Of a DNA stretch of 64,000 bases, positions 26,222-35,961 are shown one piece after another. Each line of letters starts with the position of its first letter. Position 1 is the first letter of the stretch. Origin of the DNA: Pseudomonas songnenensis (lineage in GTDB: Bacteria; Pseudomonadota; Gammaproteobacteria; Pseudomonadales; Pseudomonadaceae). The notes beneath the pieces were generated by a model. That model did no database searches. It saw only the letters and a list, made by a program, of their open reading frames with translations, and was not told where the DNA came from. A program made the position numbers and the translations under genes. The stretch lies in contig NZ_RFFN01000003.1 in the NCBI RefSeq assembly GCF_003696315.1, positions 124,001-188,000 on the forward strand, given 5' to 3'.

Positions 26222-28231
26222 ATGTCCCGACTCAACCCTCGGCAGCAGGAAGCCGTGAACTACGTCGGCGGCCCACTTCTGGTGCTCGCCGGTGCCGGCT
26301 CCGGCAAGACCAGCGTGATCACCCGCAAGATCGCCTACCTCGTGCAGCATTGCGGCATCCAGGCCCGCCACATCGTCGCCATGACCTTCACCAACAAGGC
26401 CGCGCGCGAGATGAAGGAGCGCGTCGGCAGCCTGCTCAAGGGCGCCGAGGCGCGCGGCCTGACCGTGTCCACCTTCCACAACCTGGGCATGAACATCATC
26501 CGCAAGGAATACGCGCGGATGGGCTACAAGCCCGGTTTCTCGATCTTCGATGACGGCGACATCAAGGCGCTGCTCACCGACATCATGCAGAAGGAATACT
26601 CCGGCGATGACGGTGCGGACGAGATCAAGAACTACATCGACAGCTGGAAGAACGACCTGATCCTGCCCGACGAGGCCCTGGCCAACGCGCGCAACCCCAA
26701 GGAGCAGACCGCTGCCATCGTCTACCTGCACTACCAGCGTACGCTCAAGGCGTACAACGCGGTGGACTTCAACGACCTGATCCTGCTGCCGGTAAAACTC
26801 TTCCAGGAGCACGCCGACATCCTGGAGAAGTGGCAGAACCGCATCCGCTACCTGCTGGTCGACGAATATCAGGACACCAACGCCAGCCAGTACCTGCTGG
26901 TCAAATTGCTGGTGGGCATACGCAACCAGTTCACCGTGGTCGGTGACGACGACCAGTCGATCTACGCCTGGCGTGGCGCGCGCCCGGAAAACCTGATGCT
27001 GCTGAAGGAGGATTACCCCTCGCTGAAAGTGGTGATGCTGGAGCAGAACTACCGCTCCACCAGCCGCATCCTCAAGTGCGCCAACATCCTCATCGCCAAC
27101 AACCCGCACGTGTTCGAGAAGCAGCTGTGGTCCGAGATGGGCCACGGCGACGAGATCCGCGTGATCCGCACGCGCAACGAGGACGCCGAGTGCGAGCGCG
27201 TGGCCCTGGAGATCCTCACCGAGCACCTGCGTACCCAGCGCCCCTACAGCGACTTCGCCATCCTCTACCGCGGCAACTACCAGGCCAAGCTGATGGAGCT
27301 GAAGCTGCAGCACCACCAGATTCCCTATCGCCTGTCCGGCGGCACCAGTTTCTTCGCCCGTCAGGAGGTGAAGGATCTGATGAGCTACTTCCGGCTGCTG
27401 GTCAATCCGGACGACGACAACGCCTTCCTGCGGGTGATCAACGTGCCGCGCCGCGAGATCGGCTCCACCACCCTGGAAAAGCTTGGCAACTACGCCAGCG
27501 AACGCGGCATCAGCATGTACGCCGCCGCCGACGAGATCGGCCTCGGCGCGCATCTGGACAGCCGCTACGCCGAGCGCCTGGCGCGCTTCAAGCACTGGAT
27601 GGACAACGTGCGCCAGCAGTGTGCGCAGAACGACCCGATCGCCGCCATCCGCAGCATGGTGATGGACATCGACTACGAGAACTGGCTGCGCCAGAACGCC
27701 TCCAGCGACAAGGTGGCCGACGCGCGCATGGGCAACGTCTGGTTGCTCGTCGATGCGCTGAAGAGCACGCTGGAAAAAGACGAAGACGGCGACATGACCA
27801 TCGAGGACGCCATCGGCAAGCTGGTGCTGCGCGACATGCTCGAGCGCCAGCAGGAAGAGGAAGAAGGTGCCGAGGGTGTGCAGATGATGACCATGCACGC
27901 CTCCAAGGGCCTGGAATTCCCCTCGGTGTACATCATCGGCTTCGAGGAGGAGATCCTGCCGCACCGCTCCAGCATCGAGGCCGACACCATCGAGGAAGAG
28001 CGGCGCCTGGCCTATGTCGGCATCACCCGTGCCAAGCGCAACCTGGCGCTGACCTTTGCCGCCAAGCGCAAGCAATATGGCGAGGTGATCGACTGCACAC
28101 CGAGCCGCTTCCTCGACGAGCTGCCGCCAGAGGATCTGGTCTGGGAAGGCCAGGAGGACGCGCCGGTGGAGGTCAAGGCCGCGCGCGGCAACGACGCCCT
28201 GGCGGCGATGCGGGCGATGCTCAAGCGCTGA
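26222..28231 (+). CDS. rep: ATP-dependent DNA helicase Rep
   Basis: A 669-residue superfamily-1A helicase (UvrD/Rep/PcrA) that clears protein blocks ahead of replication forks. Walker A LAGAGSGKTS is at about 21-30; motif II VDEYQDTN, motif III VGDDDQSIYAWRGA, motif IV EQNYRS and motif VI VGITRAKR are intact. Length and the start MSRLNPRQQEAV match Rep rather than UvrD (about 720). Conserved neighbour position in pseudomonads. Confidence 0.97.
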   Translation: MSRLNPRQQEAVNYVGGPLLVLAGAGSGKTSVITRKIAYLVQHCGIQARHIVAMTFTNKAAREMKERVGSLLKGAEARGLTVSTFHNLGMNIIRKEYARMGYKPGFSIFDDGDIKALLTDIMQKEYSGDDGADEIKNYIDSWKNDLILPDEALANARNPKEQTAAIVYLHYQRTLKAYNAVDFNDLILLPVKLFQEHADILEKWQNRIRYLLVDEYQDTNASQYLLVKLLVGIRNQFTVVGDDDQSIYAWRGARPENLMLLKEDYPSLKVVMLEQNYRSTSRILKCANILIANNPHVFEKQLWSEMGHGDEIRVIRTRNEDAECERVALEILTEHLRTQRPYSDFAILYRGNYQAKLMELKLQHHQIPYRLSGGTSFFARQEVKDLMSYFRLLVNPDDDNAFLRVINVPRREIGSTTLEKLGNYASERGISMYAAADEIGLGAHLDSRYAERLARFKHWMDNVRQQCAQNDPIAAIRSMVMDIDYENWLRQNASSDKVADARMGNVWLLVDALKSTLEKDEDGDMTIEDAIGKLVLRDMLERQQEEEEGAEGVQMMTMHASKGLEFPSVYIIGFEEEILPHRSSIEADTIEEERRLAYVGITRAKRNLALTFAAKRKQYGEVIDCTPSRFLDELPPEDLVWEGQEDAPVEVKAARGNDALAAMRAMLKR

Positions 28232-28327
28232 TCGCAGCGCCTGGGTTCGAGGAGCGTTCAACGCCGGTTTGTATCCCGTCATCTAACCGCGGCATGCTTG
28301 GCCGATCGCGGTTTCTGGAGGGATTCG

Positions 28328-28945
28328 ATGTACCACGGTGAACGCTTCAATGCCTGGACGCACCTGATCGGTGCGCTGCTGGCTTGCCTTGGCGCGATCT
28401 GGCTGCTGGTCCTCGCCGCGCTCGACGGCTCGCCGGTGAAGATCGTCAGCGTGGCGATCTACGGCCTCAGCCTGATCCTGCTCTACAGCATCTCGACGCT
28501 GTACCACAGCCTGCGCGGGCGGGCGAAAGTGGTCATGCGCAAGCTCGATCACCTGTCGATCTACCTCTTGATCGCCGGCAGCTACACACCGTTCTGCCTG
28601 GTCACCCTGGCCGGCGCCTGGGGCTGGACGCTGTTCGGCATCGTCTGGGGCCTGGCCGTGATCGGCATGCTGCAGGAGATCAAGCCGCGCTCCGAGGCGC
28701 GGGAGCTGTCACTGGTGATCTACGCGGTGATGGGCTGGATCGTGCTGGTGGCGGTCAAGCCGCTGTTCGCCGCCCTCGGTGGCGCCGGTTTCAGCTGGCT
28801 GCTGGCCGGCGGCATCTGCTACACGGTGGGCATCGTCTTCTTCGTCTTCGACGAGCGTTTCCGCCACTGGCACGGCATCTGGCACATCTTCGTGATGGTC
28901 GGCAGCCTGCTGCATTTCATCGCCATCCTGTTCTACGTGCTCTGA
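28328..28945 (+). CDS. Hemolysin III/PAQR family membrane protein
   Basis: A 205-residue seven-helix membrane protein of the HlyIII/YqfA family, distantly related to adiponectin receptors. Characteristic features: start MYHGERFNAWTHLIGALLA, ISTLYHSLRGRAK (the Ser/His metal-site helix), DHLSIYLLIAGSYTPF, and the C-terminal GIWHIFVMVGSLLHF. The His residues are those that bind zinc in the family. Despite the name, a role as a toxin is doubtful; membrane-lipid homeostasis is more likely. ATG 28328 follows GGAGGG. Its last 13 bases overlap the 3' end of the convergent IclR gene. Confidence 0.88.
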   Translation: MYHGERFNAWTHLIGALLACLGAIWLLVLAALDGSPVKIVSVAIYGLSLILLYSISTLYHSLRGRAKVVMRKLDHLSIYLLIAGSYTPFCLVTLAGAWGWTLFGIVWGLAVIGMLQEIKPRSEARELSLVIYAVMGWIVLVAVKPLFAALGGAGFSWLLAGGICYTVGIVFFVFDERFRHWHGIWHIFVMVGSLLHFIAILFYVL

Positions 28946-29727
28946 TCGGCCTCCAGCGCCGCCGCGCTGCCGAGCACCGCTTCCAGCTCGCTCGCCGCCG
29001 CGCGCAGGCGTGGCACGAACTCCAGCAGCTGCGCCATCGAGCAGCGAATCACCGGCGCGTGGCTGAACAGGCAGGCCAGCAGCTCGCCGTCGGATGCTCG
29101 TACCGGCACCGCACAGGCGACCATGCCGTCGATGAACTCCTCGCAATCGGTGCCCAGCTGCTCTTCCCGCACCCGCGCCAGGTCGTCGCGCAGCGCGCTG
29201 AGGTCGGTCAGAGTGTTGCGCGCCATGCGCTGCAGAGGAAGACGCGGCAGCACCCGTTCCAGTTGCTCCGGCGGCAGCGAGGCGAGGTAGAGCTTGCCGC
29301 TGGCGGTGCACCAGAGCGGCGTGTGGCTGCCGATGGGCAGGTTGATCTGCAGCGGCCAGTTGGTCTGCACCCGATCGAAATAGAGCATGTCCAGCCCGTC
29401 CGGGATCGCCAGCCCGCAGGTCTCGCCGATGGCTTCGGAGAGCTGGCGCAGGATCGCCTGGCGCAGCGCCTTGTGCCGGCTGCTGCGCAGGATGTTCAGC
29501 GCCGCGACATGCAGGCGCTCGCCCGGCAGCAGCCCGCCGCGCAGGCCGAACTGCAGGAAGCCTTCCTTTTCCAGGGTCTGCACCAGCCGGTGCGCGCTGG
29601 CCTTGGGGATGTCCAGCCGTTCGGCCAGGGCCGTCGGGCTGAGCGGCTCCTTCGCCGCCGCGACCGCCTCGATGATTTCCAGCACGCGGGTGATGGAGGA
29701 GCCTTTCTCGCGGGGAATGCTGCGCAT
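28933..29727 (-). CDS. IclR family transcriptional regulator
   Basis: A 264-residue regulator. The N-terminal winged helix (about 10-70) reads SITRVLEIIEAVAAAKEPLS and ERLDIPKASAHRLVQTLEKEG; the C-terminal effector domain (about 85-250) contains HTPLWCTASGKLYLASLPPE and FIDGMVACAVPVR. It lies 91 bases downstream of the mmsA/alcohol dehydrogenase operon on the same strand and probably regulates it. The start at 29727 (MRSIPREKG) gives normal length; an upstream in-frame ATG at 29793 adds an unrelated stretch. Effector unknown. Confidence 0.88.
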   Translation of the reverse strand: MRSIPREKGSSITRVLEIIEAVAAAKEPLSPTALAERLDIPKASAHRLVQTLEKEGFLQFGLRGGLLPGERLHVAALNILRSSRHKALRQAILRQLSEAIGETCGLAIPDGLDMLYFDRVQTNWPLQINLPIGSHTPLWCTASGKLYLASLPPEQLERVLPRLPLQRMARNTLTDLSALRDDLARVREEQLGTDCEEFIDGMVACAVPVRASDGELLACLFSHAPVIRCSMAQLLEFVPRLRAAASELEAVLGSAAALEADQST

Positions 29728-29818
29728 CGTCTGCCTTGTCGTTCGATGAAGATGGACGCCCCACAGGGCGCCCGGGAGTGTAGCGACCGGCACCGCCAGT
29801 GCAACGGTACCGCGCGGG

Positions 29819-31321
<1,503 letters not shown>

Positions 31322-31325
31322 GGCT

Positions 31326-32492
31326 TCACTCCTGGTTCCAGACGGTTTCGTAGAGGTCGATGATTTCCGCCTCCGTGGGCACGCGCGGGTTGTTGCCCGG
31401 CGAGCCGGAGGCCAGCGCCTGAAGCGCCATGGTCTCGCGCAGCTCGAAGAAGCGTTCGCGGGCGATGCCGAATTGTTCCGGACTCGGCACCTTCAATTCC
31501 TGATTGATCGCGCGCAGTTCGGCGAGCAGCTTGTCGTTCGCCACCTCGACGCTGTCGGTCTGCGCGGCAACACCCATCGCCCGCGCGCAGTCGGCGTAGC
31601 GCTCGGGCGCGGCGGGAATTGAGAAAGCGGTGATCGCCGGCAGCAGCATGGCGTTGGACAGCCCGTGCGGCACATGGAAGAAGGCGCCGATCGGCCGGCT
31701 CATGCCGTGCACCAGCGCCACCGAAGCGTTGGAGAAGGCGATGCCGGCCAGGGTCGCGCCGAGCATCATTGCCTCACGCGCGGCGCGGTTGTCCGGCTCG
31801 TGGAAGACTGCGCGCAGGTTCGGCGCGAGCAGTCGCATGGCTTCCAGCGCCTGGGCATCGCTGTAGAGGCTGGCCTTGCGGCTGACATAGGCCTCGATGG
31901 CGTGGGTCAGTGCGTCGATGCCGGTGTCGGCGGTGACCCGCGGCGGCAGCGAGAGGGTCAGCTCGTAGTCGATCAGCGCGGCGATGGGCATGAAGCCGAG
32001 GCCCGCGCAGAGCATTTTCTCGTCGCTGGTTTCGTCGGTGATGATGGTGAAACGCGTCGCCTCCGAGCCGGTGCCGGCGGTGGTGGGGATGGCGATCAGC
32101 GGCAGGCCGGCTTCGCTGACATCGCGCGGGAAGCGGTAGTCGCGCATCTCGCCGCCGAACTTGCCGAGGATGCCGATGGCCTTGGCCGAATCGATCGGGC
32201 TGCCGCCGCCGAGGGCGACGATGGAATCGAAATCGCCCTGGCGGACCATTTCCACACCCGCTCGAATCGAAGCAGCGGTCGGTTCGGGCAGGGTATCGGC
32301 GAAGCATTGACTGGCGATGCCGGCCTCTTCCAGCAGGCCGGCGATGCGTGCGACATAGCCGAGGTCGATCATCATGCGGTCGGTGACGATCAGCGGGCGA
32401 TTGCAGCCCAGCTCCTGCAGCACGCGGGCGAGTTGCCCGCTGGCGCCGGCGCCGACTTCCATCAGGCGCGGCAGAACGATGCGATGACTCAT
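31326..32492 (-). CDS. Iron-containing alcohol dehydrogenase
   Basis: A 388-residue group III (Fe) alcohol dehydrogenase. The NAD-binding GGGSPIDSAKAIG (about 95-107), the metal ligands in DALTHAIEAYVS and LVHGMSRPIGAFFHVPHG are intact. Cytoplasmic. Its start at 32492 (MSHRIVLPRL) has GGAGA at good spacing; the ATG at 32498 would be too close to that site. It is first in an operon with mmsA, behind a promoter flanked by two matching palindromes. The pair would oxidise an alcohol to an aldehyde and then to an acyl-CoA; the alcohol is unknown. Confidence 0.9.
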   Translation of the reverse strand: MSHRIVLPRLMEVGAGASGQLARVLQELGCNRPLIVTDRMMIDLGYVARIAGLLEEAGIASQCFADTLPEPTAASIRAGVEMVRQGDFDSIVALGGGSPIDSAKAIGILGKFGGEMRDYRFPRDVSEAGLPLIAIPTTAGTGSEATRFTIITDETSDEKMLCAGLGFMPIAALIDYELTLSLPPRVTADTGIDALTHAIEAYVSRKASLYSDAQALEAMRLLAPNLRAVFHEPDNRAAREAMMLGATLAGIAFSNASVALVHGMSRPIGAFFHVPHGLSNAMLLPAITAFSIPAAPERYADCARAMGVAAQTDSVEVANDKLLAELRAINQELKVPSPEQFGIARERFFELRETMALQALASGSPGNNPRVPTEAEIIDLYETVWNQE

Positions 32493-32541
32493 GGGCATTC
32501 TCCGAGAATGGGCCGCCTGAAGGGCTGGCAGCTTCTTATTT

Positions 32542-32558
32542 TGAGACTTTATGTCCCA
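32542..32558. promoter_or_regulatory. Palindromic operator 1, adh-mmsA promoter
   Basis: TGAGAC-TTTAT-GTCCCA, a near-perfect 6-5-6 palindrome sharing its layout with the second site at 32607. It lies just downstream of the predicted transcription start (about 32565), where a bound regulator would block transcription. Confidence 0.5.
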
Positions 32559-32571
32559 CTATGATTCGGAG

Positions 32572-32599
32572 ATTAGGTAGAGCAGGCAGCCGCCGTCAA
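32572..32599 (-). promoter_or_regulatory. Sigma-70 promoter candidate for adh-mmsA
   Basis: On the minus strand, TTGACG (32594-32599, -35) and CCTAAT (32572-32577, -10) are separated by 16 bases. The two palindromic operators lie on either side of it. Confidence 0.45.
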
Positions 32600-32606
32600 C
32601 CTGAAA

Positions 32607-32623
32607 CGAGACCTTTCGTCTCA
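32607..32623. promoter_or_regulatory. Palindromic operator 2, adh-mmsA promoter
   Basis: CGAGAC-CTTTC-GTCTCA, the same TGRGAC-N5-GTCYCR pattern as operator 1 when read on the minus strand. Centre-to-centre distance from operator 1 is 65 bases, about six helical turns, and it lies upstream of the candidate -35. Likely bound by the downstream IclR regulator, but this is inference. Confidence 0.5.
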
Positions 32624-32651
32624 GGATCAGGGTGTGCTTGGGGAAACAGGA

Positions 32652-33227
32652 TCAGCGTACGCTCAGACGATCGCGAAGCTGAGTCGATTGCTGGCGAAGG
32701 CGTTCACAAGCGGACTGCACATCGGCCCGCGCCTGGGCATCCAGCTCGTCCATATCAGCCTCGACATTGAGCAGCACGGCATCGGCGCAGGCGCTCAGCA
32801 ACAGCACCGCCGCCTCGACATCACAGCGCAGCGACGGCTCGACCATCGGCAAGGCGCGCTCGGCCATGCCCAGCGCCTCGACGCAGGCATGTGCCGTTGC
32901 CAGCGGCACTGCGCAGGCCTGTCGCGACAGTTCGGGCGCCTGGTCGCCCTTCAGAAAATCCGAGAAGACCGCCACATCGTCATCGGCGAAGGCACCGGGA
33001 CGCCCCAGCAGTGCGCGGGCTTCGGCCAGCAGCGCCTCGCAGGACGCACTGCCATGCGCGGCACTGACCCGCAGCGCCTTGACGATCAGCGCCACGGCGA
33101 GATCCGCGCTGACCGCGGTTACCGCACCGCAGCCGGGCAACGCACGCTCGGCCACGGCGTGACGAAACTGCGCGAGGCTCAGCTGCCAGAGCCCCTGCCC
33201 CGCGCCCGGCCGGTCGGCTTCGGCCAT
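32652..33227 (-). CDS. Cyclodeaminase-fold protein (FchA/FTCD C-terminal family)
   Basis: A 191-residue all-helical protein of the formiminotetrahydrofolate cyclodeaminase family. The N-terminus LWQLSLAQFRHAVAERALPG followed by CGAVTAVSADLA corresponds to the FchA signature in which PGGGS normally appears; here it is PGCGA, so two of the glycine/serine positions differ. The remainder is Ala/Glu-rich helices including DDDVAVFSDFLKG and VPLATAHACVEALGMAE. No formiminotransferase domain is attached and no folate gene is near. Its ATG overlaps the GAPDH stop (TGATG), so it depends on GAPDH translation. Catalytic activity is uncertain. Confidence 0.75.
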   Translation of the reverse strand: MAEADRPGAGQGLWQLSLAQFRHAVAERALPGCGAVTAVSADLAVALIVKALRVSAAHGSASCEALLAEARALLGRPGAFADDDVAVFSDFLKGDQAPELSRQACAVPLATAHACVEALGMAERALPMVEPSLRCDVEAAVLLLSACADAVLLNVEADMDELDAQARADVQSACERLRQQSTQLRDRLSVR

Positions 33228-34237
33228 CAGGCCGACTTGGCTCCGTCCCAGTGCAGCAGCACATCGAGCATGCGGTTGGAGAAGCCCCACTCGTTGTCAT
33301 ACCAGGCCATCACCTTGACCAGCTCGCCCTGCACGCGGGTCTGGCTGAGGTCGGCAACGCAGGACGCCGGATAGCCGTTGAAGTCGCAGGAGACCAGGGC
33401 TTCCTCGTTGCACTCCATGACGCCGGCCGGCAGCTTCTGCGCCCCGGCACGCAGGATGTCGTTGATCGCCTCGACGCTATCCGGGGCGTTCTCGGCGATG
33501 AAGGTCAGGTCGACCAGCGAGACGTTCGGCGTCGGCACCCGCACCGAGAGGCCGTCCAGACGCCCGGCCAGCTCCGGCAGCACCAGGCCGATGGCCTTGG
33601 CCGCACCGGTGGTGGACGGAATCATCGACAACGCCGCGGCGCGCGCGCGGTAGAGGTCGCTGTGCGCCTTGTCCAGGAGGTTCTGGTCGTTGGTGTAGGA
33701 ATGCACGGTGTTGAGCAGGCCCTGACGAATGCCGACCGCCTCGTGCAGCACCTTGGCCAGCGGCGCCAAGCAATTGGTGGTGCAGGAGGCGTTGGAGACG
33801 ACACGCTGATCGCCCAGCAGCTGATGGTTCACGCCGTAGACCACGGTCAGGTCGCCGCCATCGAGCGGGTGCGAGGCGAACACGCGGCCGGCCCCGGCCT
33901 GCAGATGCTGCTCGATCATCGCGCGCTTCTTGAACTTGCCGGTGCACTCGAGCACCACATCGACATTCAGCTCCTTCCACGGCAGCTGGGTCGCATCGCG
34001 CTCGGCCAGCAGGCGGATCGCCTGGCCGCGCACCACCATCGAATCGCCCTCGAGCTCTACCGGCTCGGGAAAACGACCGAAGGTCGAATCGAAGCGGGTC
34101 AGGTGCACCAGCGTCTTGTGGTCGCTGAGATCGTTGATCGCGACCACCTGTACCCGATCCTGCAATCCACGCTCGAACAGCGCCCGTACGACGGCGCGAC
34201 CGATACGTCCATACCCGTTGATGGCAATACGTAGCAT
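33227..34237 (-). CDS. Type I glyceraldehyde-3-phosphate dehydrogenase paralog
   Basis: A 336-residue phosphorylating GAPDH: NAD-binding GYGRIGRAVVRALFE at the N-terminus, the catalytic Cys in SNASCTTNCLAPLA (about 153) and His in HSYTNDQNLLD, and the C-terminal WYDNEWGFSNRMLD. HSYTNDQ favours a true GAPDH over erythrose-4-phosphate dehydrogenase, although the start NGYGRIGR and EPVELEG region is Epd-like. It sits divergently from two GH13 genes and overlaps a cyclodeaminase gene, which is not a usual gap context. A GGAG-containing site precedes the ATG. Probably not the only gap gene of the organism. Confidence 0.9.
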   Translation of the reverse strand: MLRIAINGYGRIGRAVVRALFERGLQDRVQVVAINDLSDHKTLVHLTRFDSTFGRFPEPVELEGDSMVVRGQAIRLLAERDATQLPWKELNVDVVLECTGKFKKRAMIEQHLQAGAGRVFASHPLDGGDLTVVYGVNHQLLGDQRVVSNASCTTNCLAPLAKVLHEAVGIRQGLLNTVHSYTNDQNLLDKAHSDLYRARAAALSMIPSTTGAAKAIGLVLPELAGRLDGLSVRVPTPNVSLVDLTFIAENAPDSVEAINDILRAGAQKLPAGVMECNEEALVSCDFNGYPASCVADLSQTRVQGELVKVMAWYDNEWGFSNRMLDVLLHWDGAKSA

Positions 34238-34423
34238 GCAAATCTCCTCGGAGGGGGGTGAAAGTCTGTCGTTAGCTTAGGCGGAGTATCCACCCTTGCG
34301 TTCATCGCGGGCCGACCAGGATCAATTAACTGGCGAACCCATGTGCCATTGACCAGTCGTAAACCTGACAGAGCGGTCGTGCAGCATCGACCGCGACCTG
34401 AGACGAATCAGGGGGTGCGTGGC

Positions 34424-35959
34424 ATGAGCGAGACAACCCGAACACCGTGGTGGAAAGGCGCAACCGTTTATCAGATCTACCCGCGGTCCTTTGCCGACAG
34501 CAACGGCGACGGCATCGGCGACCTCAATGGCGTGCTGCGCCACCTCGATCATCTGCAGCAGCTGGGCGTCGATGCCCTCTGGCTGTCGCCGATCTTCCGC
34601 TCGCCAATGGCCGATGCCGGCTACGACATCAGCGACTATTGCGATATCGACCCGCTGTTCGGCTCGCTGGCCGACATCGACCGGCTGATCGCCGAAGCCC
34701 ATGCGCGCGATATCCGTGTGTTGCTGGACTTCGTGCCCAATCACACCTCGGATGAGCATCCCTGGTTCGTCGAGTCGCGCAGCTCGCGGGACAACCCCAA
34801 GCGCGACTGGTACATCTGGCGCGACCAGCCAAACAACTGGCGTGCCGCGCTGGGCGCCGGCAGCGCCTGGACCTGGGACGAGCACACCCAGCAGTACTAC
34901 CTGCACCTGTTCCTGGCCAAGCAGCCGGACCTCAACTGGCGCAACCCCGAGGTGGTCGAGGCGATGCACGGCGTGCTGCGCTTCTGGCTCGACCGCGGCA
35001 TCGATGGCTTTCGTATCGACGTCATCCACTGCACCGGCAAGGACCCGAGCTTCGCCGACGACCCGCGCTGCGGGGCCGGCCAGCCGCTGTCCGACTTCAA
35101 CGACCAGCCCTACAGCCATGAAGTGCTGCGCGGCCTGCGCAAACTGGTCGACAGCTACCCCGGCGACCGCATGCTGGTGGGCGAGGTGAACATCCGCTCC
35201 ACCGAGCGCGTGCTGCAGTACTACGGCGCCGGCGACGAGCTGCACCTGGCCTTCAACTTCAACCCGCTCGATGCGCCCTGGGACCCCGTGCTGTTCCGCA
35301 CCTGCATTCGCGAAGTCCAACACTGGCTGCAACCCGCCGGCGCCTGGCCGACCTGGGTGCTGTCCAACCACGACAATGTGCGTCAGCGCAGCCGCTACCA
35401 GGGCTCCGAGCGCGCCGCACGGGCGGCTGCGGTGCTGCTGCTGACGTTGCGGGGCACCCCGTTCATCTACCAGGGCGAAGAACTGGGCCTGGAGGATGCG
35501 CATATCGGCGATGAGGCGCGCATCGACCCGGGCGGCCGCGACGGCTGCCGCGCCCCGATTCCCTGGCAGGCCGAAGCGCCCCACGGCTGGCAAGGTGCAG
35601 AACCCTGGCTGCCCTTCCCGCCGGATGCCGCGGAACTGGCCGCGGAACGGCAGGTCGGCGCAGCGAACTCGATGTTCGCGCTCTACCAGCGCCTGCTGGC
35701 CGCGCGCAAGGCCAGCCCGGCGCTGCATCACGGCGACTTCGAAGAATTGCCATCGCACCCCGAGGTGCTCGCCTACCGTCGGCAGTTCGCCGACGACCAC
35801 CGTCTGGTCTGCATCAACTTCTCCGACCAGCCCCACGCTCACCCGCACGCCGGCGACTGGCATGTCGAGATCGCCAGTGACGGCGTCGGTGAAAACGCGC
35901 CTTACAACGGCACCCTGAACCCGGGGCAGGCGGTTGTGCTGCGCCCAATGGAGAACTGA
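34424..35959 (+). CDS. GH13 alpha-glucosidase/glucosyl-hydrolase
   Basis: A 511-residue cytoplasmic GH13 enzyme resembling oligo-1,6-/alpha-glucosidases (for example the Halomonas HaG type). It starts WWKGATVYQIYPRSF; the four conserved regions are intact: DFVPNHTSDEHPWF, GFRIDVIHCTG (nucleophile Asp), MLVGEVNI (acid/base Glu), SNHDNVRQRSR (Asp). No signal peptide. The start at 34424 (MSETTRT) removes a 27-residue run of upstream ORF. It is first in a tight cluster with a second GH13 enzyme and a DUF1080 protein (gaps of two and ten bases), pointing to disaccharide or glucosyl-osmolyte turnover. Confidence 0.9.
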   Translation: MSETTRTPWWKGATVYQIYPRSFADSNGDGIGDLNGVLRHLDHLQQLGVDALWLSPIFRSPMADAGYDISDYCDIDPLFGSLADIDRLIAEAHARDIRVLLDFVPNHTSDEHPWFVESRSSRDNPKRDWYIWRDQPNNWRAALGAGSAWTWDEHTQQYYLHLFLAKQPDLNWRNPEVVEAMHGVLRFWLDRGIDGFRIDVIHCTGKDPSFADDPRCGAGQPLSDFNDQPYSHEVLRGLRKLVDSYPGDRMLVGEVNIRSTERVLQYYGAGDELHLAFNFNPLDAPWDPVLFRTCIREVQHWLQPAGAWPTWVLSNHDNVRQRSRYQGSERAARAAAVLLLTLRGTPFIYQGEELGLEDAHIGDEARIDPGGRDGCRAPIPWQAEAPHGWQGAEPWLPFPPDAAELAAERQVGAANSMFALYQRLLAARKASPALHHGDFEELPSHPEVLAYRRQFADDHRLVCINFSDQPHAHPHAGDWHVEIASDGVGENAPYNGTLNPGQAVVLRPMEN

Positions 35960-35961
35960 GC

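Noticed and set aside
29757-29770. CGCCC-CACA-GGGCG hairpin upstream of the IclR gene
   Set aside because: Only five paired bases; does not match the TGRGAC-N5-GTCYCR motif seen before the alcohol dehydrogenase gene, so not called an operator.
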